Shown here in pieces: positions 26,138 through 33,711 of a stretch of DNA of 64,000 bases. The stretch comes from Chitinophaga oryzae. GTDB taxonomy: Bacteria; Bacteroidota; Bacteroidia; Chitinophagales; Chitinophagaceae. The DNA lies in the NCBI RefSeq assembly GCF_012516375.2, contig NZ_CP051204.2:5084001-5148000 (forward strand), read 5' to 3'. A program made the translations under genes and the position numbers. A model generated the notes under the pieces. That model did no database searches. It worked only from the letters and a program-made list of their open reading frames with translations, and was not told the DNA's origin. Position 1 is the first letter of the stretch; each line of letters opens with the position of its first letter.

Positions 26138-26851
26138 TCAATGTTTGAAACGATCTACCAGCGCAGCCAGCAGTTCAACAGTCATCCAGAACGATACGAT
26201 CCCCAATAAGTAACCTGCTAAACACAAAATATATCCTTTTACCCTCTTTCCGCCCAGTAGCTGACCGATAGCCCACATACAGTATATCAGCGTAACACAC
26301 TCTGACACCAGCTTCATATTTATCCCGCTGAGTCCCTGCACCAGCGCAAACACGGTGTATATCAACATCCCAATGCCAATCACGAAACATAGTGCAATGA
26401 GTATCTCATAAAAATTATATCCGCTCTTACGCATAAATAATCTCAGCCAGGTTCCTATAAAGAGGCCCATAATGATATTGGCATATCCGTAATGATTCTC
26501 TATCCATTCAGTGATGGCGGCAAAGGTGGCATACTTCGTGGCATCACTTACGATATGGTCCTTTTCAATATGAAAGAAATGGGTGACCAGCGTATATAGT
26601 AACGAACTGATGATGAGGAAAATGACCGGCTTTATCAGCCGGCTCCTGTCCTCCGTAAGAAACCTCCTGATACTTTCTCCGGGACGTACCAGCAACTCCC
26701 TGATCGTGTACAATATCCCCTTCTCAAAATGAAGGACATGCATGACTTCATGAATGATATAATGGCTATCCACACGTTTCAGTGTTACAGGGGTGCCACA
26801 ATAACCACAAAATGCATTAGCAACGGCTGTATTACAATGCTTGCAATTCAT
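26138..26851 (-). CDS. DUF3667 membrane protein with N-terminal zinc ribbon
   Basis: 237 residues. The first 20 hold a CxxC...CxxC zinc ribbon (CKHC at 3-6, CGYC at 15-18). Then comes the DUF3667 block with FEKGILYTIRELLVRPGESIRRFL, a conserved amphipathic segment of the family, followed by about five TM helices (VIFLIISSLLYTLVTHFF and others to residue 230). The function of DUF3667 is unknown. The gene starts 8 bp after a small membrane protein gene on the same strand and ends at a good terminator, so the two form an operon. Confidence 0.85.
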   Translation of the reverse strand: MNCKHCNTAVANAFCGYCGTPVTLKRVDSHYIIHEVMHVLHFEKGILYTIRELLVRPGESIRRFLTEDRSRLIKPVIFLIISSLLYTLVTHFFHIEKDHIVSDATKYATFAAITEWIENHYGYANIIMGLFIGTWLRLFMRKSGYNFYEILIALCFVIGIGMLIYTVFALVQGLSGINMKLVSECVTLIYCMWAIGQLLGGKRVKGYILCLAGYLLGIVSFWMTVELLAALVDRFKH

Positions 26852-26859
26852 AGGAGTAA

Positions 26860-27102
26860 TTATTGGGCCTCAGCAGCCGTACGGGACTTCAGTTCTGCTT
26901 TAATAGCCTTCAACTGTTGAAATAATGGGAAAAACAATAACGACAAAGGAAACATCGGCGCGAGATAAACCATCCTTTTCTCTTTGATCATGATAACGCA
27001 GGCGATCATTATCACCCATAGGACCAGGAATGCTACCAAAATTCCCAGTATACGGCTTTTTCTTCTCAGCAGTTCATTGGTGTCAGTACCAGACAGGTTC
27101 AT
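26860..27102 (-). CDS. Small membrane protein of unknown function
   Basis: 80 residues from ATG 27102 (MNLSGTDTNELLRRKSRI); an in-frame ATG further out at 27144 would run into the divergent promoter and adds no recognisable sequence. Two hydrophobic helices (ILGILVAFLVLWVIMIACVI and MVYLAPMFPLSLLFFPLF) are separated by a charged IKEKR turn, ending in a basic/acidic helix. It leads a two-gene operon with the DUF3667 gene and faces the LuxR regulator across 89 bp. Not recognised as a named family. Confidence 0.65.
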   Translation of the reverse strand: MNLSGTDTNELLRRKSRILGILVAFLVLWVIMIACVIMIKEKRMVYLAPMFPLSLLFFPLFQQLKAIKAELKSRTAAEAQ

Positions 27103-27138
27103 AATGTAGATTTTACACCAAAATTCATGACTTTTTCC

Positions 27139-27169
27139 TTGCAAAACCCTACACTTGAGTGTAAATTTA
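27139..27169 (+). promoter_or_regulatory. Promoter of the PAS-LuxR gene with nearby inverted repeats
   Basis: TTG (27139-27141) is followed after 20 bp by TAAATTTA (27162-27169), one base off TAnnTTTG, and the start codon is at 27192. ACACT-TG-AGTGT (27151-27162) lies between the boxes. A longer TTTACAC/GTGTAAA pair spans 27112-27165, covering the divergent intergenic region, and is a possible operator. Confidence 0.45.
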
Positions 27170-27191
27170 TAGCCAATCCAAAGGCTTTTGA

Positions 27192-27950
27192 ATGAAAATT
27201 AATCCCGGTAATACCCTGTTGACAAAGAACAGATTAGATAATATTTCCGAACATGACCGCCACAGGCAGCACTACCTGGACGTAGTGCAGGCATTCTCCC
27301 GTCTTTCATACGAAAGCATTTACATCATAGACTATTCAAACATGTCATTTGAGTATGTATCAGATAACCCGCTGTTTTTATGCGGCCATACAGCAGATGA
27401 AGTTTTGCAGCTGGGTTATGAGTTTTACTTCCGTCATGTGCCGGCAGCGGACCTGGAACTACTTTCCATCCTGAATGATGCAGGCTTTGATTTCTATGCA
27501 GCGCTACCGGAAAAAGAGAGGAAGCAATACAGCATCTCTTACGACTTTCACCTGACCAGCAGGGCAGGCAAGCAAATACTGGTCAACCACCGGTTGACAC
27601 CGCTCTTTCTTACTACTGAAGGGAAAATCTGGAAATCCATGTGCATGGTGTCACTCTCCTCCCAGCAAAAATCCGGGAATGTCCGCATATTCAAACAAGG
27701 GAGCAACGACATCTGGAAGCTGAACCTGGAAACGAGGAAATGGATCAAATCTGCCAAACCTGTACTGACTGACAGAGAACTGGAAGTGCTGCGTATGTAT
27801 GCACAGGGGTTCTCCATCAGCCAGATTGCGGAAAAAATATTCGTGGCGCCGGATACCATTAAATACTACCGGCGCCGGATATTCGAACGGCTGGAGGTGA
27901 GTAATATCGCAGATGCCCTGGCGCAGGCGGTGAATAACAGGCTCGTATAA
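27192..27950 (+). CDS. LuxR-type response regulator with N-terminal PAS-like sensor domain
   Basis: 252 residues. The N-terminal part (about 35-165) reads as a PAS fold: YIIDYSNMSFEYVSDNPLFLCG, then the F-helix region and the beta strands around KQILVNHRLTPLFL. The C-terminal LuxR HTH (about 188-250) has LTDRELEVLRMYAQGFSISQ and DTIKYYRRRIFERLEV. There is no receiver domain, so it probably senses a small ligand directly. It is divergent from the small membrane protein/DUF3667 operon and shares a promoter region with it, making that operon its likely target (inference). Confidence 0.88.
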   Translation: MKINPGNTLLTKNRLDNISEHDRHRQHYLDVVQAFSRLSYESIYIIDYSNMSFEYVSDNPLFLCGHTADEVLQLGYEFYFRHVPAADLELLSILNDAGFDFYAALPEKERKQYSISYDFHLTSRAGKQILVNHRLTPLFLTTEGKIWKSMCMVSLSSQQKSGNVRIFKQGSNDIWKLNLETRKWIKSAKPVLTDRELEVLRMYAQGFSISQIAEKIFVAPDTIKYYRRRIFERLEVSNIADALAQAVNNRLV

Positions 27951-27969
27951 AAAATCTTATGGCGCCGCC

Positions 27970-30261
27970 TCAGGCATTCATATCTATAGGGAGTGTGTAG
28001 ATGCGTTTTCCTGTTGCCTTATAAACCGCATTGCACAGCGCCGGCGTAAAGGGCGGCACGGGCGGCTCTCCGATGCCTGTTGGTTTGGCAGCGCTTTCCA
28101 CAATGTGCACATGGATCTGCCCGGGCGATTCCGGCATCCGGATGATCTGGTAGCCATCGAAGTTGTTTTGCTCTACCTGTCCGTTTTTCACGGTGATCAT
28201 GCTTTTGAGGGCGAGACTCGCAGAGAACTGGGCGCCTCCTTCAAACTGCGATCTGATGCGGTCCACATTTACTGCCAGGCCACAGTCCACGGCGTAATAT
28301 ACATTGGGAATGGTGATTTTGTTATTTGCATCCACCTGTACTTCCACCACGCAGGCTACATAGGTCAGGAAGCTTTTGTGCGCGGCAAAGCCGAGCCCGG
28401 AACCTTCAGGCATGTCTTTCCCCCAGCCGGATTCCTTCGCCACGCGGCGGATGACCTCTTTCATGCGGGCAATTTCCCAGGGATAACTGGCAATGTCCTC
28501 CCCATAATTAGGGTAGGTAGTTTTCACCAGTTCCCCGCTGAAAGTGATATTGCGGTCTTCCCCAAGCAGTTCCAGCGCATTGGCTACGGGGTCTACTCCT
28601 CTGGCTTCCGCTACCTCGTCCAGCATAGTGGCAGCGGCAAAGGCCTGTGGGATATTGCGTACGGACCGCAGCCAGCCTATGCGCAGATGTGCTTTGGCGT
28701 CGTGCGTTTCCACGTTGATGGCAGGGACATCGTATGGAAAATCAGTTGCGCCCAGTCCCAGTTCTCCATCGCTGGGCTGCACGACGGCGCTGTCTTCCGT
28801 AGCAGAAATAGAGGGATAAGCGATGTGATGGTCCCAGCCGCTCAGTTTATTCTGGTTGTCGATGGTGGCAACGATCCGTTGCACGCTCAACGCATGGAAA
28901 TAATCGTGATGGATGTCGTCTTCCCTGGTCCACTGTACCTTAACGGGGAGCCCGGATTCTTTTGCCAGCAGGGCCGCTTCCACGATGAAGTCCGGCTTGG
29001 ACTTCCGGCCGAATGCACCACCCAGCAAAGTTACATTTACCCTTACCTTGTCCACCTGGAATCCCAGGGCTTCTGCTACCGCTTCCCGTGCTCCCTGCGG
29101 ATTTTGTGTACAGGCCCAGACTTCACAGCTATCATTTTTCACAACGGCGAGGGCTGTAGGTGGCTCGAGGGTGGCGTGTGCGAGATAAGGCGCCACATAA
29201 GTATGATCAATCACTTTTTTCGCAGCGGCTTTTGCAGCCTCGAAGTTGCCCCGTTTTCTGCGCACCGTCCCTTTCTTTGTCACCTCCTGTTTTAACGCTT
29301 CTATCTGTTCAGCGGAATTGTAGCCCGCGTTGGGGCCCAGGTCCCATTCCACTTCCAGCAGGTCGCGGGCTTTGATAGCCGCCCAGGTGTTTTCCGCGAT
29401 AACGGCCACGCCGCTCAGGGGTTTTCTCAAGGTGGCCGGCAAGCCGGGGCCTTTGATGGCGATCACCTTGATAACACCGGGGATGGCGCGGGCTTTGGTA
29501 TCATCGAACGACTTCACGGCGCCTCCCACAACGGGACATCTTTTAATAACGGCGATTTTCATCCCGTCGGTCACGGCATCGATGCCAAAAACAGCTTTGC
29601 CGGTTATGATATCGTGCAGGTCCACAATAGGAGTTTCCTTTCCTATCAAGTTGAACCTGCTATTATCCTTTAATTTTATTTCGCTTACCGTGGGAACGGG
29701 CAACGCTTTAGCTGCTTCCACCAGTTCCCCGAAATCCAGCTTTTTGCCGGAGCCCTTGTGGACCACCTGTCCTTTTTCGGTATCACATTCTTCGGCAGGT
29801 ACTTTCCATCGCTGAGCGGCGGCCCTGATCAGCAGCAACCTGGCAATGGCGCCGGCTTCGCGCATGGGTTTGTAGAACTGCCTGATGGAAAATGAGCCAT
29901 CTGTATTCTGATTGCCATATTTTTTCTCATCTCCTTCCGCCTGAACGATACGGACATTATTCCAGTCGGCCCCCAGCTCGTCCGCCACAATCAGCGGAAG
30001 AGAGGTCCGGATCCCCTGCCCCATTTCGGAACGGTGGGCAACAATCGTCACCTGACCATCCGAGCCAATCTGTAAATAAACGTTGGGGGCGATGGTAACT
30101 ATCTTCTTACCTTTTTCATTACAGCTAAAGAAACTTACGCCCAGTACAAGTCCGCCGGTAAGCAGGCCGCCCACCTTCAGGAAATCCCTCCTGGAAGCGC
30201 TGAAAACTTCAGAAGTGACATTCCCGTTTTTCTTCTTTTGAAAAGGAGCTGATATTTTCAT
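27970..30261 (-). CDS. Molybdenum hydroxylase large subunit (isoquinoline 1-oxidoreductase beta/IorB-like), Tat-exported
   Basis: 763 residues. The N-terminus carries a Tat motif SRRDFLK (23-29), a hydrophobic stretch and a cysteine in FFSC (C47), so it may be a Tat-exported lipoprotein. The xanthine oxidase-type large-subunit fold follows: MGQGIRTSLPLIVADELG, the molybdopterin contact GGAFGRKSKPDF and the catalytic glutamate in GIGEPPVPPF. Members of the IorB/aldehyde dehydrogenase branch oxidise N-heterocycles or aldehydes with water, passing electrons to the iron-sulfur subunit encoded 29 bp upstream. The usual third partner, a cytochrome c, is not adjacent. The substrate is unknown. Confidence 0.92.
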   Translation of the reverse strand: MKISAPFQKKKNGNVTSEVFSASRRDFLKVGGLLTGGLVLGVSFFSCNEKGKKIVTIAPNVYLQIGSDGQVTIVAHRSEMGQGIRTSLPLIVADELGADWNNVRIVQAEGDEKKYGNQNTDGSFSIRQFYKPMREAGAIARLLLIRAAAQRWKVPAEECDTEKGQVVHKGSGKKLDFGELVEAAKALPVPTVSEIKLKDNSRFNLIGKETPIVDLHDIITGKAVFGIDAVTDGMKIAVIKRCPVVGGAVKSFDDTKARAIPGVIKVIAIKGPGLPATLRKPLSGVAVIAENTWAAIKARDLLEVEWDLGPNAGYNSAEQIEALKQEVTKKGTVRRKRGNFEAAKAAAKKVIDHTYVAPYLAHATLEPPTALAVVKNDSCEVWACTQNPQGAREAVAEALGFQVDKVRVNVTLLGGAFGRKSKPDFIVEAALLAKESGLPVKVQWTREDDIHHDYFHALSVQRIVATIDNQNKLSGWDHHIAYPSISATEDSAVVQPSDGELGLGATDFPYDVPAINVETHDAKAHLRIGWLRSVRNIPQAFAAATMLDEVAEARGVDPVANALELLGEDRNITFSGELVKTTYPNYGEDIASYPWEIARMKEVIRRVAKESGWGKDMPEGSGLGFAAHKSFLTYVACVVEVQVDANNKITIPNVYYAVDCGLAVNVDRIRSQFEGGAQFSASLALKSMITVKNGQVEQNNFDGYQIIRMPESPGQIHVHIVESAAKPTGIGEPPVPPFTPALCNAVYKATGKRIYTLPIDMNA

Positions 30262-30290
30262 GATTTGTTCGCTGATTGAGAATGGAGAAA

Positions 30291-30746
30291 TTATTTGGAC
30301 GCTGCTGCTGAAATGGCCGCCTTGATCCTGTTATAGGTCCCGCACCTGCAAAGGTTGCCCTGCATAGCCTGCTCGATCTCCTGGCCGGAAGGGTGTGCGT
30401 TCTTTTTCAGCAACGCCGCCGCATTCATGATCTGGCCGGTCTGGCAATAGCCGCATTGAGGCACTACAAATTTTTCCCAGGCTTGTTGCAAAGGATGGTC
30501 CCCATCTTCCGACAATCCTTCTATGGTGGTAATTCTGGCATCGCCAACACCCGAGACGGGATAACTGCAGGACCGGACAGCGTCATCGTTGAGATGTACC
30601 GTACAGGCGCCACAGAGGGCCTTTCCGCAGCCAAACTTAGTGCCTTTCAGGCCGATGATGTCCCGAAGCACCCATAACAATGGCATATCTTCGGGCACAT
30701 CCACTTCGTGCTTTTTGCCATTTACCTGAATTGAATATTTAGCCAT
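30291..30746 (-). CDS. (2Fe-2S)-binding small subunit of the molybdenum hydroxylase (IorA-like)
   Basis: 151 residues from ATG 30746 ([20 protein letters not shown]); the upstream in-frame ATG adds a segment that does not resemble the family. The ferredoxin-like cluster motif is [14 protein letters not shown], with a fourth cysteine after about 12 residues. The C-terminal helical cluster motif comprises CGYCQTGQ and GNLCRCGTY. It forms the electron-transfer half of a two-subunit molybdenum hydroxylase with the next gene. It has no Tat signal of its own and would be co-exported with the large subunit, the usual arrangement for IorAB-like pairs. Confidence 0.93.
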   Translation of the reverse strand: MAKYSIQVNGKKHEVDVPEDMPLLWVLRDIIGLKGTKFGCGKALCGACTVHLNDDAVRSCSYPVSGVGDARITTIEGLSEDGDHPLQQAWEKFVVPQCGYCQTGQIMNAAALLKKNAHPSGQEIEQAMQGNLCRCGTYNRIKAAISAAASK

Positions 30747-30947
30747 AATGTTCTGTTTAAAGGTAGAGCAGTATAAGGTTGAATTACCACAGCCAGGCAA
30801 AACTTTATTTAATTTAAGCCATTCGGCTAAGAAAAAGAAATGAGAAATGAAAAATTAAACAATTCAAACCGGAACGGCTGCCGAAAGGGCCCTGACGGGC
30901 TAACGCCTACGGATATCTGAAGTGGGTGGGAATGGAGGCCGGAAACA

Positions 30948-30993
30948 AATGAGTAACGCAGCGGCCTGCAGGCAGGCTACTGCGTTACTCATT
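30948..30993 (-). terminator. 14-bp perfect inverted repeat, probable terminator of the MFS gene
   Basis: AATGAGTAACGCAG (30948-30961) and CTGCGTTACTCATT (30980-30993) pair perfectly. It lies 22 bp after the MFS stop at 31015 on the minus strand, with a moderate tail (ATTTGTTTCC). No gene lies between it and the iron-sulfur subunit gene. Confidence 0.65.
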
Positions 30994-31014
30994 TACCATC
31001 CCGGCTCAAAGCGT

Positions 31015-32205
31015 TTATGCATGCATCATGCTGACCATCGGTTCGTTCTCCGTTGTCGCAGCGGGTAATGGTTGCTGATGTTTTTTACCGAATGTGACAA
31101 AGCTCAGGCCCAGGTTGGCAGCCAGCAATCCCACGCTCATCCAGATAACATGATGCACACCATACCTGGCGATGATCAGACCGCCCAGCATGGTGCCCAG
31201 GGAGATACCGATATTATAACAGGATGTCAGCAGACTATTCACAAACTCCAGTGCACTGTGAGGAACGGAGCGGGTTGTACGGATATTGCCGATCAGGAAA
31301 CCGCCGGTGTGGATAGCGCCCCACAAAGAAAGAAGGATCACCATGGGTACAAAGAGGCCGCCGAAAACATAAGCCAGGAGCTGCACGACTATAAGCGCTG
31401 TAAAGAATACGCGGGTAGTGAGCATCACGTTTTTACTTAAGGCCTTACCTGTAAGCCAGTTACCCAGTACGCCCATACCGCCGAACAGGAGCAGCATAAC
31501 GCTGATCTGGGTGCCGTTCATGTGCGTGATCTTTTCCATATAGGCAGCCAGGTAGCCGTAACTGGAAAACATTCCCGCCAGCATCAGGATGGTGGAAACA
31601 AGATTTAACCATAGCAGGGGGCTTTTTAAAACATACAGCTGGCTATCGCCCGACACCTTCCTGGTGGCCGGCATGGATGGCACATACAGGACCAGTCCGG
31701 CGAATGCAATCAGGCTAACAAAGCTCGCCAGGAAAAAAGATGCCTGCCAATTGCCAAAAAATTCAGCCGCATAAGTGGTGATCGGTACGCCCATGACCGT
31801 GGCGATGCTGACGCCTGACATCACTATGGAGACGGCTTTGCTGCCCGACTCTTTGAAAGCTACAGCCAGTGATATATTCCAGAACAGCGGGTGCAGGAAG
31901 GCAGGCAAAACCCGGGCGATCATCAAAACGGTGAAATTGGGAGCAAATGCCGAAAGAATATTGGACACTACAAATACCGCCAACACCATAGACATCAGCA
32001 GCTTGCGGTTGAGATTAGTAGTCAGCGCGGTTATAAACGGAGATGATACCGCCACCGTCAGCGCAAACGCACTTAACAGCCAACCCGCTGTTTCCAGGGA
32101 AACATGAAACACCTGAGCCAGGTTAGGCAATACACCTATAACGCCGAATTCTGTTGTAATAATGCCGAAAGCTCCCAGAGCCATTGCGTATATGGACTTT
32201 TTCAT
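31015..32205 (-). CDS. MFS efflux transporter (DHA1/AraJ-like)
   Basis: 396 residues with 12 predicted TM helices beginning MALGAFGIITTEFGVIGVLPNLA, typical of the DHA1 drug-proton antiporter family. The TM2-3 loop LTTNLNRKLLM and motif C-like stretch (SIVMSGVSIATVMGVPITTY) fit exporters of sugars or drugs such as AraJ, YdhP or NepI. Upstream on the same strand is an ArsR repressor gene, 78 bp away, so the repressor probably controls this exporter. A perfect inverted repeat follows the gene. The substrate is unknown. Confidence 0.9.
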   Translation of the reverse strand: MKKSIYAMALGAFGIITTEFGVIGVLPNLAQVFHVSLETAGWLLSAFALTVAVSSPFITALTTNLNRKLLMSMVLAVFVVSNILSAFAPNFTVLMIARVLPAFLHPLFWNISLAVAFKESGSKAVSIVMSGVSIATVMGVPITTYAAEFFGNWQASFFLASFVSLIAFAGLVLYVPSMPATRKVSGDSQLYVLKSPLLWLNLVSTILMLAGMFSSYGYLAAYMEKITHMNGTQISVMLLLFGGMGVLGNWLTGKALSKNVMLTTRVFFTALIVVQLLAYVFGGLFVPMVILLSLWGAIHTGGFLIGNIRTTRSVPHSALEFVNSLLTSCYNIGISLGTMLGGLIIARYGVHHVIWMSVGLLAANLGLSFVTFGKKHQQPLPAATTENEPMVSMMHA

Positions 32206-32283
32206 AAATTCTCAGTTTGAAACATTTAAATGTATCTATATAATAAAGGTCACGAGATAGTATGGTCCGGCGTTTTAAAAAAA

Positions 32284-32559
32284 TCAGCCCCTCAGGGAAT
32301 TCAGGCTGGCGATATAGTCGGCCAGCACTTCCTGGTTTAAAATGTATTTGATATTCCTTCCTTCTTTTTCAGGTATGACCAGATCTGCCTCCACCAGCTG
32401 TTTCAGGTGGTGGGAAACGGAAGGTTGCGTAAGATCAAGCATATCGGTTATCTCTGCACAGTACAAACATCCCTGCTTCTTCCTGATTTCCTGCAGGATG
32501 GTAATCCTGCTGGCGTCACTTAACGCACGGGATATTTTCTCAAATTTTTTATTGTCCAT
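32284..32559 (-). CDS. ArsR-family winged-helix repressor
   Basis: 91 residues from ATG 32559 (MDNKKFEKISRALSDASRIT); the frame stays open upstream, but that part lies over the promoter and operator. The winged helix is evident in GCLYCAEITDMLDLTQPSVSHHLKQLVEADL (recognition helix TQPSVSHHLK). A CLYC pair before the HTH could bind metal or sense thiol status, but no full ArsR metal box (ELCVCDL) is present, so a metal role is unproven. The MFS exporter gene downstream is the likely target, along with its own promoter. Confidence 0.9.
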   Translation of the reverse strand: MDNKKFEKISRALSDASRITILQEIRKKQGCLYCAEITDMLDLTQPSVSHHLKQLVEADLVIPEKEGRNIKYILNQEVLADYIASLNSLRG

Positions 32560-32583
32560 CCGGAAAATAAATTGATTCCGGAG

Positions 32584-32591
32584 CAAAGATA
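32584..32591 (-). promoter_or_regulatory. -7 box of the ArsR gene
   Basis: On the minus strand it reads TATCTTTG, an exact TAnnTTTG match, 25 bp before the ATG at 32559. The inverted repeat at 32601-32624 occupies the space between it and the expected -33 position. Confidence 0.5.
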
Positions 32592-32600
32592 AGCGGAAAT

Positions 32601-32624
32601 ATAGAAACATATAAATATTTCTAT
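32601..32624. promoter_or_regulatory. Probable ArsR operator
   Basis: ATAGAAA and TTTCTAT form a 7-10-7 inverted repeat of 24 bp with an AT-rich centre. It lies just upstream of the -7 box of the ArsR gene, as expected for an autorepressor. Confidence 0.6.
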
Positions 32625-32720
32625 GCAAAAATTTGAAATGATAATGGGGTGACAAACGGGCATAAACCGAAGAACCTCCTCTGTTTATAAAGCGGGGCTG
32701 AACAACTGCAAAGCCTCCGG

Positions 32721-33098
32721 CTACTTCGAATTATTCATAAAAGTCTGTGTATCAAAAAAAATTGTCAGAGAACTGAGTTTGCCATGATCAATCGTCCAGT
32801 ATTCTGCCACATTCCCATTTATCCTGGCGCCATTCTGAAAAACGAAATCATAATTGGCGATTACAGCAGCCTTGTCTCCTTCAACGATCACCTGCTGCAC
32901 GCGCATACTTTCAAAACGTTGCGAGAAGCGCCTGATAATTTCAATATAGGCCTGCTTTCCCACAACAGGGTTCGGGTTTGTCATATCACCGCCAATGAAC
33001 CGGAAGTCGTCTGACAAGGTATGCTCCCAACCTTCCTTCTTTGAGAATCCATCATAATAGGCCTCCAATAGTTTTTTTGCATCAAAAGGATTTTCCAT
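32721..33098 (-). CDS. SnoaL/NTF2-like protein
   Basis: 125 residues of the NTF2-like alpha+beta barrel: helix KKLLEAYYDGFSKKEGWEHTL, then DDFRFIGGDMTNPNPVVGK, QVIVEGDKAAVIANYDFVFQNGARINGNV and WTIDHGKLSSLTIFFD. This is the pattern of SnoaL-like or DUF4440-like enzymes and binders. No catalytic residues can be assigned. It is divergent from the HxlR regulator with only 92 bp between, and its TATATTTG box lies between two HxlR-like operators. It is therefore probably the main target of that regulator. Confidence 0.82.
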   Translation of the reverse strand: MENPFDAKKLLEAYYDGFSKKEGWEHTLSDDFRFIGGDMTNPNPVVGKQAYIEIIRRFSQRFESMRVQQVIVEGDKAAVIANYDFVFQNGARINGNVAEYWTIDHGKLSSLTIFFDTQTFMNNSK

Positions 33099-33129
33099 GA
33101 CAAGTTAGCTTTAAATGGATAAATTTGTT

Positions 33130-33179
33130 ATTGCAAAATACAATAACAAATATAAAAAGAAATTGCAAAATGCAATAAC
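33130..33179. promoter_or_regulatory. Twin operators for the HxlR regulator
   Basis: ATTGCAAAATACAATAAC (33130-33147) and ATTGCAAAATGCAATAAC (33162-33179) differ at one base. Each is internally palindromic (ATTG...CAAT), and they are 32 bp apart, three helical turns. They flank the promoter elements of the SnoaL-like gene and lie just before the HxlR gene. Confidence 0.75.
33147..33175 (-). promoter_or_regulatory. Promoter of the SnoaL-like gene
   Basis: On the minus strand TATATTTG (33147-33154) matches TAnnTTTG exactly, with TTG (33173-33175) 18 bp upstream. One copy of the operator repeat overlaps each box. Confidence 0.55.
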
Positions 33180-33190
33180 TTAATTTATTT

Positions 33191-33598
33191 ATGGAAAACA
33201 AAAGGTCCGATTGCCCAATCAGTTGTTCTTTGGAGGTATTTGGCGACAAATGGTCTTTGTTGATCATTCGCGATATTATGTTACGGGACAAGGTATCCTT
33301 CAGCGAATTTTTGGCGTCAGAAGAAAAGATAGCCACCAATATTCTTGTCAACAGGCTGAACCTTTTAGAATCGGAGAAAATCCTGGTAAAAGAAGTATCG
33401 CCCTTAAACAAGTCGAAATTCGTATATAGCCTCACTCAAAAAGGGGCCGATTTACTGCCAATTGTGATTGAAATAATGGATTGGGGCGCCAAATACAATA
33501 AAAATTGTCCGAGGAAAGAGCTGGGTAAACGAATTAAGAGCGATAAGCCGGCGGTGATTAAGGAGTTGACTTCGGAGCTGAAAAAGAAAATAAAATAG
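33191..33598 (+). CDS. HxlR-family winged-helix transcriptional regulator
   Basis: 135 residues. The family signature begins with C-PISCSLEVFGDKWSLLIIRD, followed by the winged helix (RDKVSFSEFLASEEKIATNI, LNLLESEKILVKE) and the wing SPLNKSKFVYSLTQKGADL. A conserved cysteine (residue 9, DCPIS) may be a thiol sensor as in HypR/QorR-type members; this is family knowledge, not proven here. It faces the SnoaL-like gene, and two near-identical palindromes sit between them. Confidence 0.92.
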   Translation: MENKRSDCPISCSLEVFGDKWSLLIIRDIMLRDKVSFSEFLASEEKIATNILVNRLNLLESEKILVKEVSPLNKSKFVYSLTQKGADLLPIVIEIMDWGAKYNKNCPRKELGKRIKSDKPAVIKELTSELKKKIK

Positions 33599-33655
33599 TG
33601 GCGGCCTGCCGTTACCGTAGCGCTATGCACCGCCTGCTATCACAGGAAAGCCTGA

Positions 33656-33687
33656 ACGAAAAAGCGGCCTTCCGGCCGCCCTTTCGT
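33656..33687. terminator. Bidirectional intrinsic terminator between HxlR and DUF1080 genes
   Basis: Arms ACGAAAAAGCGGCC and GGCCGCCCTTTCGT with a TTCC tetraloop. The minus-strand reading ends GGCCGCTTTTTCG, a good U-tract, 24 bp after the DUF1080 stop at 33712. The plus-strand tail is weaker but serves the convergent HxlR gene. Confidence 0.75.
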
Positions 33688-33711
33688 GATTAAAGATAAG
33701 ATGCTGCCATC

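Noticed and set aside
28105..29295. 396-codon plus-strand frame inside the molybdenum hydroxylase gene
   Set aside because: Antisense shadow of a gene with unmistakable MoCo and Tat motifs.
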